Source of the DNA: Phaeobacter sp. A36a-5a
GTDB lineage: Bacteria > Pseudomonadota > Alphaproteobacteria > Rhodobacterales > Rhodobacteraceae
Assembly: GCF_037911135.1 (NCBI RefSeq)
Contig: NZ_JBBLYU010000003.1
Coordinates: forward strand, 310,001 to 374,000
Direction of reading: 5' to 3'
DNA: 64,000 nucleotides
Shown here: positions 29,264-38,700 of the stretch, piece after piece
Layout of the letters: every line of letters starts with the position of its first letter
Position numbering within the stretch: the stretch's first letter is position 1
Notes under the pieces: model-generated
The model's input: the letters and a program-made list of their open reading frames with translations, nothing else
What the model was told of the DNA's origin: nothing
Databases searched by the model: none
Made by a program: the position numbers and the translations under genes

Positions 29264-31137
29264 AACTGGGCAATCTGATCGACGCATTTCAACCGGCCGA
29301 CGGCGCCCCACCAGATCAGTTGGGGCGCTTTTTGGGATGGTGTCTGTCCGGCGCCTGGCCAATGCTCACGGTGGCTGCGGTCTTTTCGGCGCTCGCCGGG
29401 GGAATGGAGGCGGTCACGGCTTATATTCTGGGTCTGGTGATAGATACGGCGATAGCCAGCGGGCCGGACCGGTTCTTCTCGGCAGGTAATCTGGTGATAC
29501 TTGCCGGTGCGTTGGGTTTCTTCCTGTTGTTGCGGCCGATCCTTTTTGGCCTCTCTGCGGCGTCCAACGCAATTATTGTGCAGCCGAACGTCAATCCGCT
29601 GGTGCTGTCCCGTCTCAATCGTTGGACAATGGGGCAATCGGTGCGTTTCTTCGATGATGATTTTGCAGGTCGCATCGCACAGAAGCAGATGCAGACTGCC
29701 AATGCGGTGACGTCGGTCGCGGTTGAGGTGATCAATGTCGTCGCCTTCGCGCTGGCATCACTGCTTGGCGCGCTTGCATTGCTAGGGGCGATTGACTGGC
29801 GGATCACTGGATTGTTCGTGGTTTGGCTGGTCGGGTATTTTGCCACAATCCGTTGGTTTCTGCCGCGCATCAGAAAGCGGTCTGCGGCGCGGGCTGGCGC
29901 GCGGGCTATGGTTACCGGGCAGGTGGTCGATACGATCACCAACATCAAGACGGTGAAGCTGTTCGCCCATGCCGATTTTGAAGAACGGACGGCACAGGAT
30001 TCGATGGCCGATTTCCGTAACAAGGCGCTTCATTTCGGCTATCTGTCGGCGACCTTCCGGTTCTGTCTGATGACTCTGGCAGGAGTGCTGCCTGTCCTGC
30101 TGATTGGTGCTACGCTTGTGTTGTGGCGGGACGGGATGGCGACCGAAGGTGATATCGTTGCGGCGGGCGCGGTGTCGGTGAGGATCGCGCAGATGACGGG
30201 CTGGGTCAGCTTTACGCTGATGGCGATCTACTCCAACATTGGCGAAATCGAAAACGGCATGAAGACGCTAACGCGTCCTGACCGGGTTGAGGATCAAGAC
30301 ACCGCCAAGACGCTGCGGACCAAAGGTGGACGCATTGAATTCCGAAATGTCGGCTTTGCCTATGGGCGCGATGTCGGCGGTATTCAGGATGTTTCCCTGA
30401 CAATTGAACCGGGTGAAAAACTGGGGATTGTCGGGGCTTCCGGCGCGGGGAAATCCACGCTCGTGTCGCTTCTGTTGCGGCTCTACGACGGGGAAAACGG
30501 CCAGATCCTGATCGATGGGACAGACGTTTCAGAGGTGACGCAGAACTCGCTGCGCAGCCAGATCGGCATGGTCACGCAGGAAACCGCAATGTTCAATCGT
30601 TCGGCGCGCAACAATATCCTTTACGGTCGGCCGGACGCCAGCGAACTGGAGCTTATTGCCGCCGCAAAAAAGGCGGAGGCTCATGAATTCATTCTTGACC
30701 TGGAGGATGCACAGGGCCGCAGCGGCTATGATGCCCATCTCGGCGAACGGGGTGTGAAACTGTCGGGCGGCCAGCGTCAGCGGATCGCGCTGGCCCGAGC
30801 CATCCTGAAGGATGCACCCATTCTGGTTCTGGATGAGGCGACCTCGGCGCTCGACTCCGAGGTGGAGGCGGCGATTCAGTCGGCGCTGGAGCGGGTCATG
30901 CAGGGCAAAACGGTTCTGGCCATCGCACACCGCCTGTCGACGCTGAGTGAAATGGATCGGATCATCGTAATGGATCAAGGTCGGATTGCGGAGGTGGGCA
31001 CCCATGATGCACTGCTGAAGCAAGGCCGTCTTTACGCGAAGTTCTGGTCGCGGCAATCCGGCGGCTTCATTCGGACCGAAGGCGATGATGATGAGGTCGA
31101 TCCGATCACTCGACGATCGTGGGATGCGGCGGAATAG
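29260..31137 (+). CDS. ABC transporter, fused membrane and ATPase domains (second of a pair)
   Basis: A 625-residue half-transporter, similar to its neighbour along the whole length. Walker A is GASGAGKST, the signature LSGGQRQR, Walker B LVLDEATSALDS, and an AHRLSTL H-loop follows. All catalytic motifs look intact in both subunits, so neither site is obviously degenerate. The ATGA overlap with the first gene means coupled translation. The acidic C-terminus (TEGDDDEVDP) is distinctive. The substrate is not known. Confidence 0.88.
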   Translation: MKLGNLIDAFQPADGAPPDQLGRFLGWCLSGAWPMLTVAAVFSALAGGMEAVTAYILGLVIDTAIASGPDRFFSAGNLVILAGALGFFLLLRPILFGLSAASNAIIVQPNVNPLVLSRLNRWTMGQSVRFFDDDFAGRIAQKQMQTANAVTSVAVEVINVVAFALASLLGALALLGAIDWRITGLFVVWLVGYFATIRWFLPRIRKRSAARAGARAMVTGQVVDTITNIKTVKLFAHADFEERTAQDSMADFRNKALHFGYLSATFRFCLMTLAGVLPVLLIGATLVLWRDGMATEGDIVAAGAVSVRIAQMTGWVSFTLMAIYSNIGEIENGMKTLTRPDRVEDQDTAKTLRTKGGRIEFRNVGFAYGRDVGGIQDVSLTIEPGEKLGIVGASGAGKSTLVSLLLRLYDGENGQILIDGTDVSEVTQNSLRSQIGMVTQETAMFNRSARNNILYGRPDASELELIAAAKKAEAHEFILDLEDAQGRSGYDAHLGERGVKLSGGQRQRIALARAILKDAPILVLDEATSALDSEVEAAIQSALERVMQGKTVLAIAHRLSTLSEMDRIIVMDQGRIAEVGTHDALLKQGRLYAKFWSRQSGGFIRTEGDDDEVDPITRRSWDAAE

Positions 31138-31225
31138 GAAGTACTGAGCGCCCGCACAAAGGTCGTTCACACGGAGACTGCGCATTTTTCTTTTGCGCGG
31201 GCCAGTCGCAGGGTATGCAGCGCCC

Positions 31226-32473
31226 ATGACACATGCAGCTAGAACCACAGCCACAATCATTCGTCTTGGCCATCAGGGGGACGGAGTCGCCGAGGGCCCG
31301 CTTTTTGCGCCGCGCACCCTGCCGGGAGAGACCGTCAGCGGTATTCGCGACGGGCACCAGCTCACGGATATCCGCATCGAGAACCCGTCAGAGGCACGCG
31401 TCCAGGCGCCTTGTCGGCATTATAAATCCTGTGGTGGCTGTCAGCTGCAACATGCGACAGATGATTTTGTCGCGCGCTGGAAGGTCGATATTGTGCGCAA
31501 TGCGCTGGCTGCCCAGGGGATTGAGACGGCGTTTCGCCCGATCCACACCTCACCGCCACGATCGCGCCGTCGCGCCACGCTGTCAGTGCGCCGAACCAAG
31601 AAGGGGGCGATGGCTGGATTCCATGGCCGCGCGTCCGGGGTAATTACAGAGATACCCGATTGCCAGTTGCTGGCACCACAGCTTCTGGCTGCCGTGCCGA
31701 TGGCAGAGGCACTGGCCATGGCTGGCGCCAGCCGCAAGGCACCGCTTGCGGTGACGGTGACCCTCTCGGAGGTTGGCGTTGATGTACTGGTGACCAACGG
31801 CAAGCCGCTGGATGGCGCGCTTCGGATCGCGTTGGCGCAGGTGGTCGACGCGCATCGTATTGCAAGGTTGACCTGGGAGGATGAGCTGATCGGTATGGAA
31901 CAGCCGCCAACTCAACCCTTTGGTCCGGCACATGTCTGCCCGCCGCCAGGTGCCTTTCTACAGGCTACCCGTGATGGCGAGGCGGCCCTGCTCGCAGCGG
32001 TCGAGGAGGTTGTCGCGGGGGCAAAACGTCTCGTCGACCTATTTGCCGGCTGCGGGACTTTTTCGCTGCCACTGGCGAAAAACGCTGAGGTCCACGCTGT
32101 CGAGGGTGAAAGCGCCATGTTGCGCGCATTGGATGCCGGTTGGCGGCAGGCCAAAGGCTTGAAGAAAGTCACCACCGAGACCCGCGATCTGTTTCGCAAC
32201 CCGTTGCTGCCGGAGGATCTGAATCCGTTTGGAACGGAGTTTGACGCCGCAGTGATTGACCCGCCGCGCGCTGGTGCTGAGGCCCAGGCCACTCAGCTGG
32301 TTGCAGCACGTACGAAACGGGTTGCCTATGTTTCCTGCAATCCAGTCACCTTTGCCCGTGATGCGAAGATTTTGACCGATGGCGGCTATCGGCTGGATTG
32401 GGTACAGGTGGTCGATCAATTCCGCTGGTCCTCGCATACGGAACTCGCGGCCAGCTTTTCCTACGTGGGGTAG
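31226..32473 (+). CDS. Class I SAM-dependent RNA m5U methyltransferase (TrmA/RumA family)
   Basis: 415 residues. An N-terminal TRAM-like region is followed by cysteines resembling the [4Fe-4S] motif (CRHYKSCGGCQLQH, plus a later PDC). The SAM domain has DLFAGCGTFSLPLA and an IDPPRAGAEAQ block, and the catalytic Cys is in SCNPVTFARD. Relatives methylate uridine C5 in rRNA or tRNA; which one is not decidable. The ATG at 31226 is my choice; an in-frame TTG at 31193 is possible. The sodium-channel gene follows 5 bases after the stop. Confidence 0.9.
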   Translation: MTHAARTTATIIRLGHQGDGVAEGPLFAPRTLPGETVSGIRDGHQLTDIRIENPSEARVQAPCRHYKSCGGCQLQHATDDFVARWKVDIVRNALAAQGIETAFRPIHTSPPRSRRRATLSVRRTKKGAMAGFHGRASGVITEIPDCQLLAPQLLAAVPMAEALAMAGASRKAPLAVTVTLSEVGVDVLVTNGKPLDGALRIALAQVVDAHRIARLTWEDELIGMEQPPTQPFGPAHVCPPPGAFLQATRDGEAALLAAVEEVVAGAKRLVDLFAGCGTFSLPLAKNAEVHAVEGESAMLRALDAGWRQAKGLKKVTTETRDLFRNPLLPEDLNPFGTEFDAAVIDPPRAGAEAQATQLVAARTKRVAYVSCNPVTFARDAKILTDGGYRLDWVQVVDQFRWSSHTELAASFSYVG

Positions 32474-32478
32474 AACCG

Positions 32479-33288
32479 GTGAGCATCAGTGCAAAACAAA
32501 CCCTGAACCAGCGGCTTGGCGATCTTATCGCCAGTGATCGTTTTGGCAACTTCATCACTGTGGTGATTCTGATCAATGCCGTGACGCTGGGAATGGAGAC
32601 ATCTGATACGATCATGTCCCGGTTCGGGACGATCGTTCTGTTTGTCGATCAGCTGTGCCTGGGGATTTTTGTCGTTGAACTGCTGGCAAAACTCTGGGTA
32701 CAGCGGCTGCGGTTTTTCCTGCGCGGCTGGAACATCTTTGACTTTGTGATCGTCAGCATCGCCTTTCTTCCTGGGGCGCAGGGGATGTCCGTCCTGCGGG
32801 CGCTGCGCATATTGCGGGTGTTGCGCGTCATCTCCGTTGCGCCGCGGCTGCGCCGGGTGGTTGAGGGTTTCATTACTGCGCTACCGGGCATGGGCTCAGT
32901 CTTCCTGCTGATGGCTATCATCTTCTACATCGGCTCCGTCATCGCGACGAAACTCTTCGCGGACAGTTTCCCGGAATGGTTCGGTAATCTCGCGCTGAGC
33001 GCATATTCCCTGTTCCAGATCATGACTTTGGAAAGCTGGTCCATGGGCATCGTACGCCCTGTCATGGAAATCTATCCCTATGCCTGGGCGTTCTTTGTGC
33101 CGTTTATCATGGTCACCACCTTTGCGGTTGTGAACCTCTTGGTCGGCCTGATCGTGAATTCGATGCAGGATGCCCATCACGAGGAAGAGGGCGAACGCAC
33201 GGACGCTTATCGGGATCTGGTTCTGGCTCGGCTGGAGGCAATCGAGCAGCAAATCGCGACGCTGCAACCGCCGCACGAGAAGAAGTGA
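32479..33288 (+). CDS. NavBac-type voltage-gated sodium channel
   Basis: A 269-residue single-domain six-helix channel. The voltage sensor S4 carries arginines every third position (R107, R110, R113, R116). The selectivity filter TLESWSMG at residues 183-190 is the same as in the structurally studied NavAb channel, in which Glu of the ESW motif coordinates sodium. A pore helix and an S6 segment (VVNLLVGLIVNSMQ) follow, then a charged coiled-coil tail, all as in the family. The start is a GTG at 32479, five bases after the methyltransferase stop. Confidence 0.93.
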   Translation: MSISAKQTLNQRLGDLIASDRFGNFITVVILINAVTLGMETSDTIMSRFGTIVLFVDQLCLGIFVVELLAKLWVQRLRFFLRGWNIFDFVIVSIAFLPGAQGMSVLRALRILRVLRVISVAPRLRRVVEGFITALPGMGSVFLLMAIIFYIGSVIATKLFADSFPEWFGNLALSAYSLFQIMTLESWSMGIVRPVMEIYPYAWAFFVPFIMVTTFAVVNLLVGLIVNSMQDAHHEEEGERTDAYRDLVLARLEAIEQQIATLQPPHEKK

Positions 33289-33352
33289 TTTTGAATTTTC
33301 CACCGAAGATAGTAGTTGGAAAATGAGGCAAATCAGGCAGAGACCTAGAATA

Positions 33353-33871
33353 ATGGATAGACGTACATTCGGATTGGGCGCCGCGGCGACCCTTGGGCTG
33401 GCGGGCTGTAGCTCCGGCCCTAGCAAATTCCGCAGTTATAATGGCCCCGAGGTAACCTCGGTTGTTGTCAATAAAGGCGCCCGCAAGGTCTATCTTCTGC
33501 ACAATGAGGATATTCTGCGCGAATATGAAATGGAGCTGGGTTTCGCACCGCAGGGCCACAAGCAGATCGAGGGCGATGGCAAAACTCCCGAAGGCACCTA
33601 TCTGATCGACCGGCGCAATCCCAACAGTCGTTATCACCTCTCCATCGGGATCTCTTACCCCAACGCACAGGACCGGGCAAAGGCGGCCGCGATGGGCAAG
33701 AAACCGGGTGGCGAGATTTTCATTCACGGTGAGCCAAACAACCCCAAGGAACGCAAGCGCGCTGCGCGGGTGGATGACTGGACTGCGGGCTGCATTGCGG
33801 TCAGCAACGATGAGATCGAAGAGATCTATGCGATGGTGCGCGACGGTACGTTGATTACCCTGCGTCCCTGA
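33353..33871 (+). CDS. Lipoprotein L,D-transpeptidase (YkuD family)
   Basis: A 172-residue protein with a lipoprotein signal: MDRRTFGLGAAATLGLAGC, cleaved before the Cys. The YkuD domain has an IFIHGEPN stretch and the catalytic WTAGCIAVSN motif. This family makes 3-3 cross-links in peptidoglycan or attaches proteins to it. The first residues also look like a weak twin-arginine motif, so export route is uncertain. A convergent CAP-domain lipoprotein and a second L,D-transpeptidase lie nearby. Confidence 0.88.
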   Translation: MDRRTFGLGAAATLGLAGCSSGPSKFRSYNGPEVTSVVVNKGARKVYLLHNEDILREYEMELGFAPQGHKQIEGDGKTPEGTYLIDRRNPNSRYHLSIGISYPNAQDRAKAAAMGKKPGGEIFIHGEPNNPKERKRAARVDDWTAGCIAVSNDEIEEIYAMVRDGTLITLRP

Positions 33872-33917
33872 TCGTCTGCACTGTAACCGTGCCAGCGCTG
33901 ATCGTCTCGTGATAGAA

Positions 33918-33949
33918 AAGGCCCGATTACCATGCAGCGATCGGGCCTT
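33918..33949. terminator. Terminator between convergent transpeptidase and CAP genes
   Basis: A perfect 10-bp stem AAGGCCCGAT / ATCGGGCCTT around a 12-base loop, with A/T-rich flanks that allow use from both strands. Confidence 0.8.
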
Positions 33950-33980
33950 CTTCGTTCAGGTAAAGATTGGATCGGCGCGC

Positions 33981-34472
33981 TTAGCTACCCATGACCAGGG
34001 TCCACCAGATCTTGCCATTGGATTCCTGGAACCAGGAGAAGCCCATGGTGCGCGCTTTGGCGTCCATGATGACCGAACGGGTGGCCGGTTGTTCCATCCA
34101 GGCTGTAAGCGTCTGCAACTCGGTCTCATATGTTTCCGAAATCGTCTCGCCGATCATTGTGCCGGTGAAACCAGTGCGGGCAACGCGGTCGAGCGGGGAA
34201 GAGCCGTCGGAGCCAAAATGCCACGGACGGTTCTGGACCGACATGTCGCGCGAATGGGTTGCGGCCGCAGCGGTCAGCTGGGGGTTCAGCTGGACAATCG
34301 GCTTGCCTGCCGCTTCGCGAAGGGCGTTGACCGAGTCGAGCATCCGCAGCTGTACTTTGTCGGCGTTACGGATCCGGTACACGCTGCCGCCTGTGCTGCC
34401 ATCAGGTGCAGGGGCACAGGCTGCGACAAGGGTCATCAGCCCGGCGATAAGGATCAGAAATACACGTGTCAT
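33981..34472 (-). CDS. CAP-domain (SCP/PR-1) lipoprotein
   Basis: A 163-residue exported protein with a lipoprotein signal (LMTLVAAC). The CAP domain shows LNPQLTAAAATHSRDM, HFGSDGSS and a GETISETY block, the usual His and Glu positions. The role of bacterial CAP proteins is mostly unknown; cell-envelope or Ca2+-dependent binding is suspected. The ATG at 34472 is the obvious start because it opens the signal peptide. Confidence 0.85.
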   Translation of the reverse strand: MTRVFLILIAGLMTLVAACAPAPDGSTGGSVYRIRNADKVQLRMLDSVNALREAAGKPIVQLNPQLTAAAATHSRDMSVQNRPWHFGSDGSSPLDRVARTGFTGTMIGETISETYETELQTLTAWMEQPATRSVIMDAKARTMGFSWFQESNGKIWWTLVMGS

Positions 34473-34638
34473 ACTACACCTTGCTTCGTTGACTGGGGCT
34501 GCAATAGCCCGGCTGTGACATAGGCGCAAACATGTCAGCGGTGAATTGACCGTCGCGGGATTGTTTGATTTGCGACTGAGGCATTCGCGCCATAAGATAC
34601 GGCATAACGAATGCATATCTCCGCAGTTTGGAAAAGTC

Positions 34639-35280
34639 ATGACCCGCAGCCCCTTCGAATCCTTCTCTAGACGGCAATTTCTCGCCGGTTCCGTTTCTGT
34701 CGGCGCATCGCTGGTTGGCGGCGGTCTTGCCAGCGACGTCTGGGCACAGGATGCCACGGACACGACCGCTGAGGGTTTTGACCCGCTGCGCCCGCCGCCG
34801 GAGCCGGAGGCGCCGGTTCAGCGTAACATCTCGGCGTTCCGGTCCAAGGACTGGCGGCCCTATTTCGACAATCTGCGCAACGGAGCCGTGCTGGTGGATA
34901 TCGACAGCCGCGCCCTGCATTTCTGGTCGGAAGACCAGAGCACCTACAAGCTATATCCCTCGTCCGTGCCGCTCTCTGATGATCTGACGCGCCGCGGCCG
35001 GACCCAGATTATCCGCAAGGTCGATGGGCCTGGCTGGGCGCCGACTCCGAACATGCGCAAGCGCAATCCTGAGTGGCCTGCCTATATCCCGCCGGGGCCG
35101 GACAATCCGCTTGGAACCCATGCTTTGTATCTCAGCTGGAAGTATTACCGAATCCACGGCACGCATGACACGCGCAAGATCGGGCGCAGGTCTTCAAACG
35201 GCTGTATCGGCCTTTATAACGAGCATATTTCGCAGCTGTTTGCGCTCACGAAAGTGGGCACTCAAGTGTTGCTAATTTGA
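34639..35280 (+). CDS. Tat-exported L,D-transpeptidase (YkuD family)
   Basis: A 213-residue protein with a twin-arginine signal (SRRQFLAG). The C-terminal YkuD domain has HGTHDTRKIGRR and the catalytic SNGCIGLYN. It belongs to the larger ErfK-like group, unlike the smaller lipoprotein type at 33353, so the two are probably not redundant copies. A divergent CAP gene shares the 166-bp gap. Confidence 0.87.
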   Translation: MTRSPFESFSRRQFLAGSVSVGASLVGGGLASDVWAQDATDTTAEGFDPLRPPPEPEAPVQRNISAFRSKDWRPYFDNLRNGAVLVDIDSRALHFWSEDQSTYKLYPSSVPLSDDLTRRGRTQIIRKVDGPGWAPTPNMRKRNPEWPAYIPPGPDNPLGTHALYLSWKYYRIHGTHDTRKIGRRSSNGCIGLYNEHISQLFALTKVGTQVLLI

Positions 35281-35421
35281 CGACATCGGCCCATTCCAGA
35301 GGCCGAATCATGCAACAAGCAATTGCAATGTCGCGATTTTGCTGATTAGAAAAATATTACGAGGTAAGTCTTGGGCGCGTGGTTCGGGTGGACTGAACTG
35401 CGCATATTTTTGGAGGTTAAC

Positions 35422-35604
35422 ATGAAAAAACTCGTTATCGCTGCTGCTCTGACTGCTGCTGCTTCGACCGCTTCCGCGGGCAACCTGGCTGAGCCGATTG
35501 TTGAGGCGCCGGTTATTGTTGAGCAGACCGAAAGCTCCTCCAGCGGCATCCTTCTGCCGCTGCTGCTGCTGGTTCTGGTTGGCGCAGCTGTTGCAAGCAA
35601 CTAA
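35422..35604 (+). CDS. Small exported or membrane protein, 60 residues
   Basis: MKKLVIAAALTAAASTASA is a signal peptide. It is followed by a short acidic linker rich in Val, Glu and Ser, then a 17-residue hydrophobic tail (LLPLLLLVLVGAAVA). A clear GGAGG site precedes the ATG, and a strong terminator follows, so it is a genuine single-gene unit. If the signal is cut, the product is a short, C-terminally anchored membrane peptide. I do not recognise a named family. Confidence 0.75.
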   Translation: MKKLVIAAALTAAASTASAGNLAEPIVEAPVIVEQTESSSSGILLPLLLLVLVGAAVASN

Positions 35605-35626
35605 TTGCTTGTCTCAGAACGGTAAG

Positions 35627-35656
35627 AAAGGCGGTGGATTTTCCACCGCCTTTTTT
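35627..35656 (+). terminator. Terminator of the small exported protein gene
   Basis: A 12-bp perfect stem (AAAGGCGGTGGA at 35627-35638, TCCACCGCCTTT at 35642-35653) with a 3-base loop, followed by further T. The same hairpin may serve the convergent tri-domain gene. Confidence 0.9.
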
Positions 35657-35709
35657 CATGTCTCCCGACCTGACATGGGCCGGGGAATGCAATTTTGGTT
35701 CAGGGTGGC

Positions 35710-38700
35710 TCAACCGTCGTGAACTTCGGACAGAATGCTGTTCATCGATGCGAGAATCATCTCGATTCCCTCTGCATCAATCGTCAGCGGGGGGCGAATT
35801 TTCAGAATGTTGTCCTTTGGCCCTTCGCTACCGATCAGGATGCGATGATCGCGCATGCGGTTCTTCACATAGGTGCAGATATCAGTGGCCTCTGATCCGT
35901 CGTTGCGGATCAGTTCGACACCGATAAATAATCCCATGCCGCGCACATCCCCGATCGACTGATAACGGGATTGCAGTTCGCGCAGGCCTTCGATCAGTTC
36001 GGCCCCGCGCACCCGCGCATTCTCCTGTAACCCTTCCTCATCGACGATATTCAGCACTTCGGTACCGATGCGGCACGACAGGGTGGAACCGCCAAAGGTC
36101 GAGAAGAACTCAGGCCCCTGTGCAAAGCTGTCCGCGATGGCGCGGGTTGTTACCAGCACACCCAGGGGGTGGCCGTTGCCGATTGGTTTACCGAGTACCA
36201 CGATATCGGGGCTGGCCTCTTGGTGTTCAAAGCCAAAGTAGTAGTCACCAAGGCGTCCTAGACCGGTTTGAACCTCATCGGCGATACAGATACCACCTGC
36301 GGCGCGGATCTTGTCATAGACGGCGGGCAGATAGCCCTTTGGCGGAATGATCTGACCGCCGACAGAAGGGAAGGTCTCGGCAATGAAGCCGGCCACCCCA
36401 TGACCGCTTGCACGCAGTTTTTCGATGGCCGGATCCACTAGGTCCGCGTATTTCTGCGCGCGGTCTGCATCATCGCGCCGGTAAGATCCGCGATAGTCAT
36501 CGGCAACTTCGATCAACTGCACCCAGTCAGACGGGCCCACGCCACCCTTTGCATTGAACTTATAGGCGGAAACGTCAATCACGCCAGTGGTGTTGCCGTG
36601 ATAGCCATGATTGGGCGTTACCATCCCCTTGGCACCTGTGTGCGCCCGTGCGAGGCGCAGGGCCAGCTCATTCGCTTCGGTGCCGGAATTGACGAAGAAG
36701 CAGACCTCCAGATGGTCGGGCATCTTTGACAGCACCTTTTCCGCAAAGGCGGTTTGTGCCGGGTGCAGATACCGGGTGTTGGAGTTCATGCGTTTCAACT
36801 GATCGGCAGCAACCGCCTGAACGCGGGGATGCGCGTGGCCTACATGCGGCACGTTGTTATAGGCATCGAGATAGGGGCGGCCCATTTCGTCAAACAGATG
36901 ATGTTTCCACCCACGCAGCAGCATGACCGGATCGCTGTAGGTCAGGCTGAGATTGCTGCCGAAATGTGCCTTTCGATCCGCCAGAACCCGGCGCTTGTCA
37001 GTCGGTTCATATCCGGTTTTCTCCGCAGGCAGGTTCAGTAACGGTGCAGGGTTTGGGCAAAGTGCGTTCCACAGCAAGAGGTCGTCAGGATCCGCCACTC
37101 CGGGCCAGTCTGCCTCAATTCCCTTGGTCGATAGCGCCAGTTGGAAATGCACATGTGGAGCCCAGCCGCCGTTTTCAGTTGCATCTCCGAGCTGGCAGAA
37201 CGGCGCGCCCTTGGCGACCCGGTCGCCAACCGAAAGCTGAGTACAGCAGTCAGGGTCAAGATGACCGTAGAGCGTATAAAATTCTTCTCCGGTGTCGGTA
37301 TGGTGTTTCAGGATGACAACACCGCCGTAGTCCAGATGAGCATCGCGGTTTTCCACCGCCACGACCTCACCCTCCAGGGGGGCGTAGAGCGTCTGACCGG
37401 CCGGGGCAAAAACATCCACTGCGAGATGGACGGTACGCCGGTCGCTGGCTTTATACGCGCCTTTGCGGAAGGCTGGGGCAGTATAGATCAGCCGTGGTTC
37501 GTTGTAATATCCAAGCCACCAGTCGGCACCGTTTTCGCCGGAAAACTCTCGCCCGACTTCGGCAGCCTCGGCCAGCGGCATATCAAAAGGGTTCTGCGGC
37601 CAGGTCGATGTCTCGACCGAGAGAGACCCCATCGGCAGACCCGTCAAATCGCGTCCCATCAGCGGAGCGAACTCACCGGAATATTTCTCTAGATAGGCAA
37701 TTACCCGGTCGGCACCATCGACCACCGAAAGGCCGCAGGTCGCTCTCAGCCGGGACGAAATCAGGGCCGGATGCTCACTTGGTTGCTCCAGAAAACGCCA
37801 TGCAGGACCCTGCGATATGGTCACATAGGGGTCATCGGGATTGTCTTTGGCCACCAGTGTGGAATTGACGACGCTGACGGCCAGACGCATCCGCAGCAGA
37901 GGCCAGAGAAGATCTAGTTCGGTCTCGGTCAACGGATTGACGGCGTGGTAGCCTTCTATCAGCGCGGACAGGGCAGCCTGCGGTCGGGGATTATCCAGCA
38001 CGATATACGCAGCTGCAATGGCCAGATCACAGATTCGCGGCGTAGCACACATGTCGCCAAGGTCGATCAGACCGCCGACATGGCGTGGTTGGCATAGCGT
38101 GCCAGTAACGAGAATGTTGTAGTCATTGGCGTCATTATGAATCGCCTGTTTCGGCAGGGAGCCAAGCACCGGCTTCAGCTCTATGAAATCGGCGCAGATC
38201 GCAGCAATCAGGCTACGGCGTTTGCTGTCTGCGATGCAGTCGAGATCGCTTGCCACCCAGTCGGCAGACATCAGATCCCATTTGAAATTGCGTAGCAGCG
38301 CGGGATGGTCAAAGGTTTTGAGCGCGCGGGTGATGCTTCCAAGCGCGGCACCGATTTCCCTGATGAGAACGGATGATTTCGGCGTGCTTTTGGCATAGCA
38401 GCGGCCCGGCAGCTGAGTTTGCAGCCAGACCAGGCGCTCAACCCCGGTTTCGTCTGCAAGATCGAGGCAGAGCGCACCATCGGCGGCCGCCACGGCGCGT
38501 GGGCATGGCAGATCCGGGTCAGTTTGATGGAGATGCGCCAGCGCAGCGATTTGCATCTCGACGAGATCAGGGGCGCAACCGGGGCGCATGACCTTTAAAA
38601 TATAGCCCTGCCCATCCTCGGCGATTGCACGAAAGTTCAGGTCATATTCCCCGTCCAACCGTGACAGGTCAGCGGTGATGCCCCAGTGATTATTCAGGGC

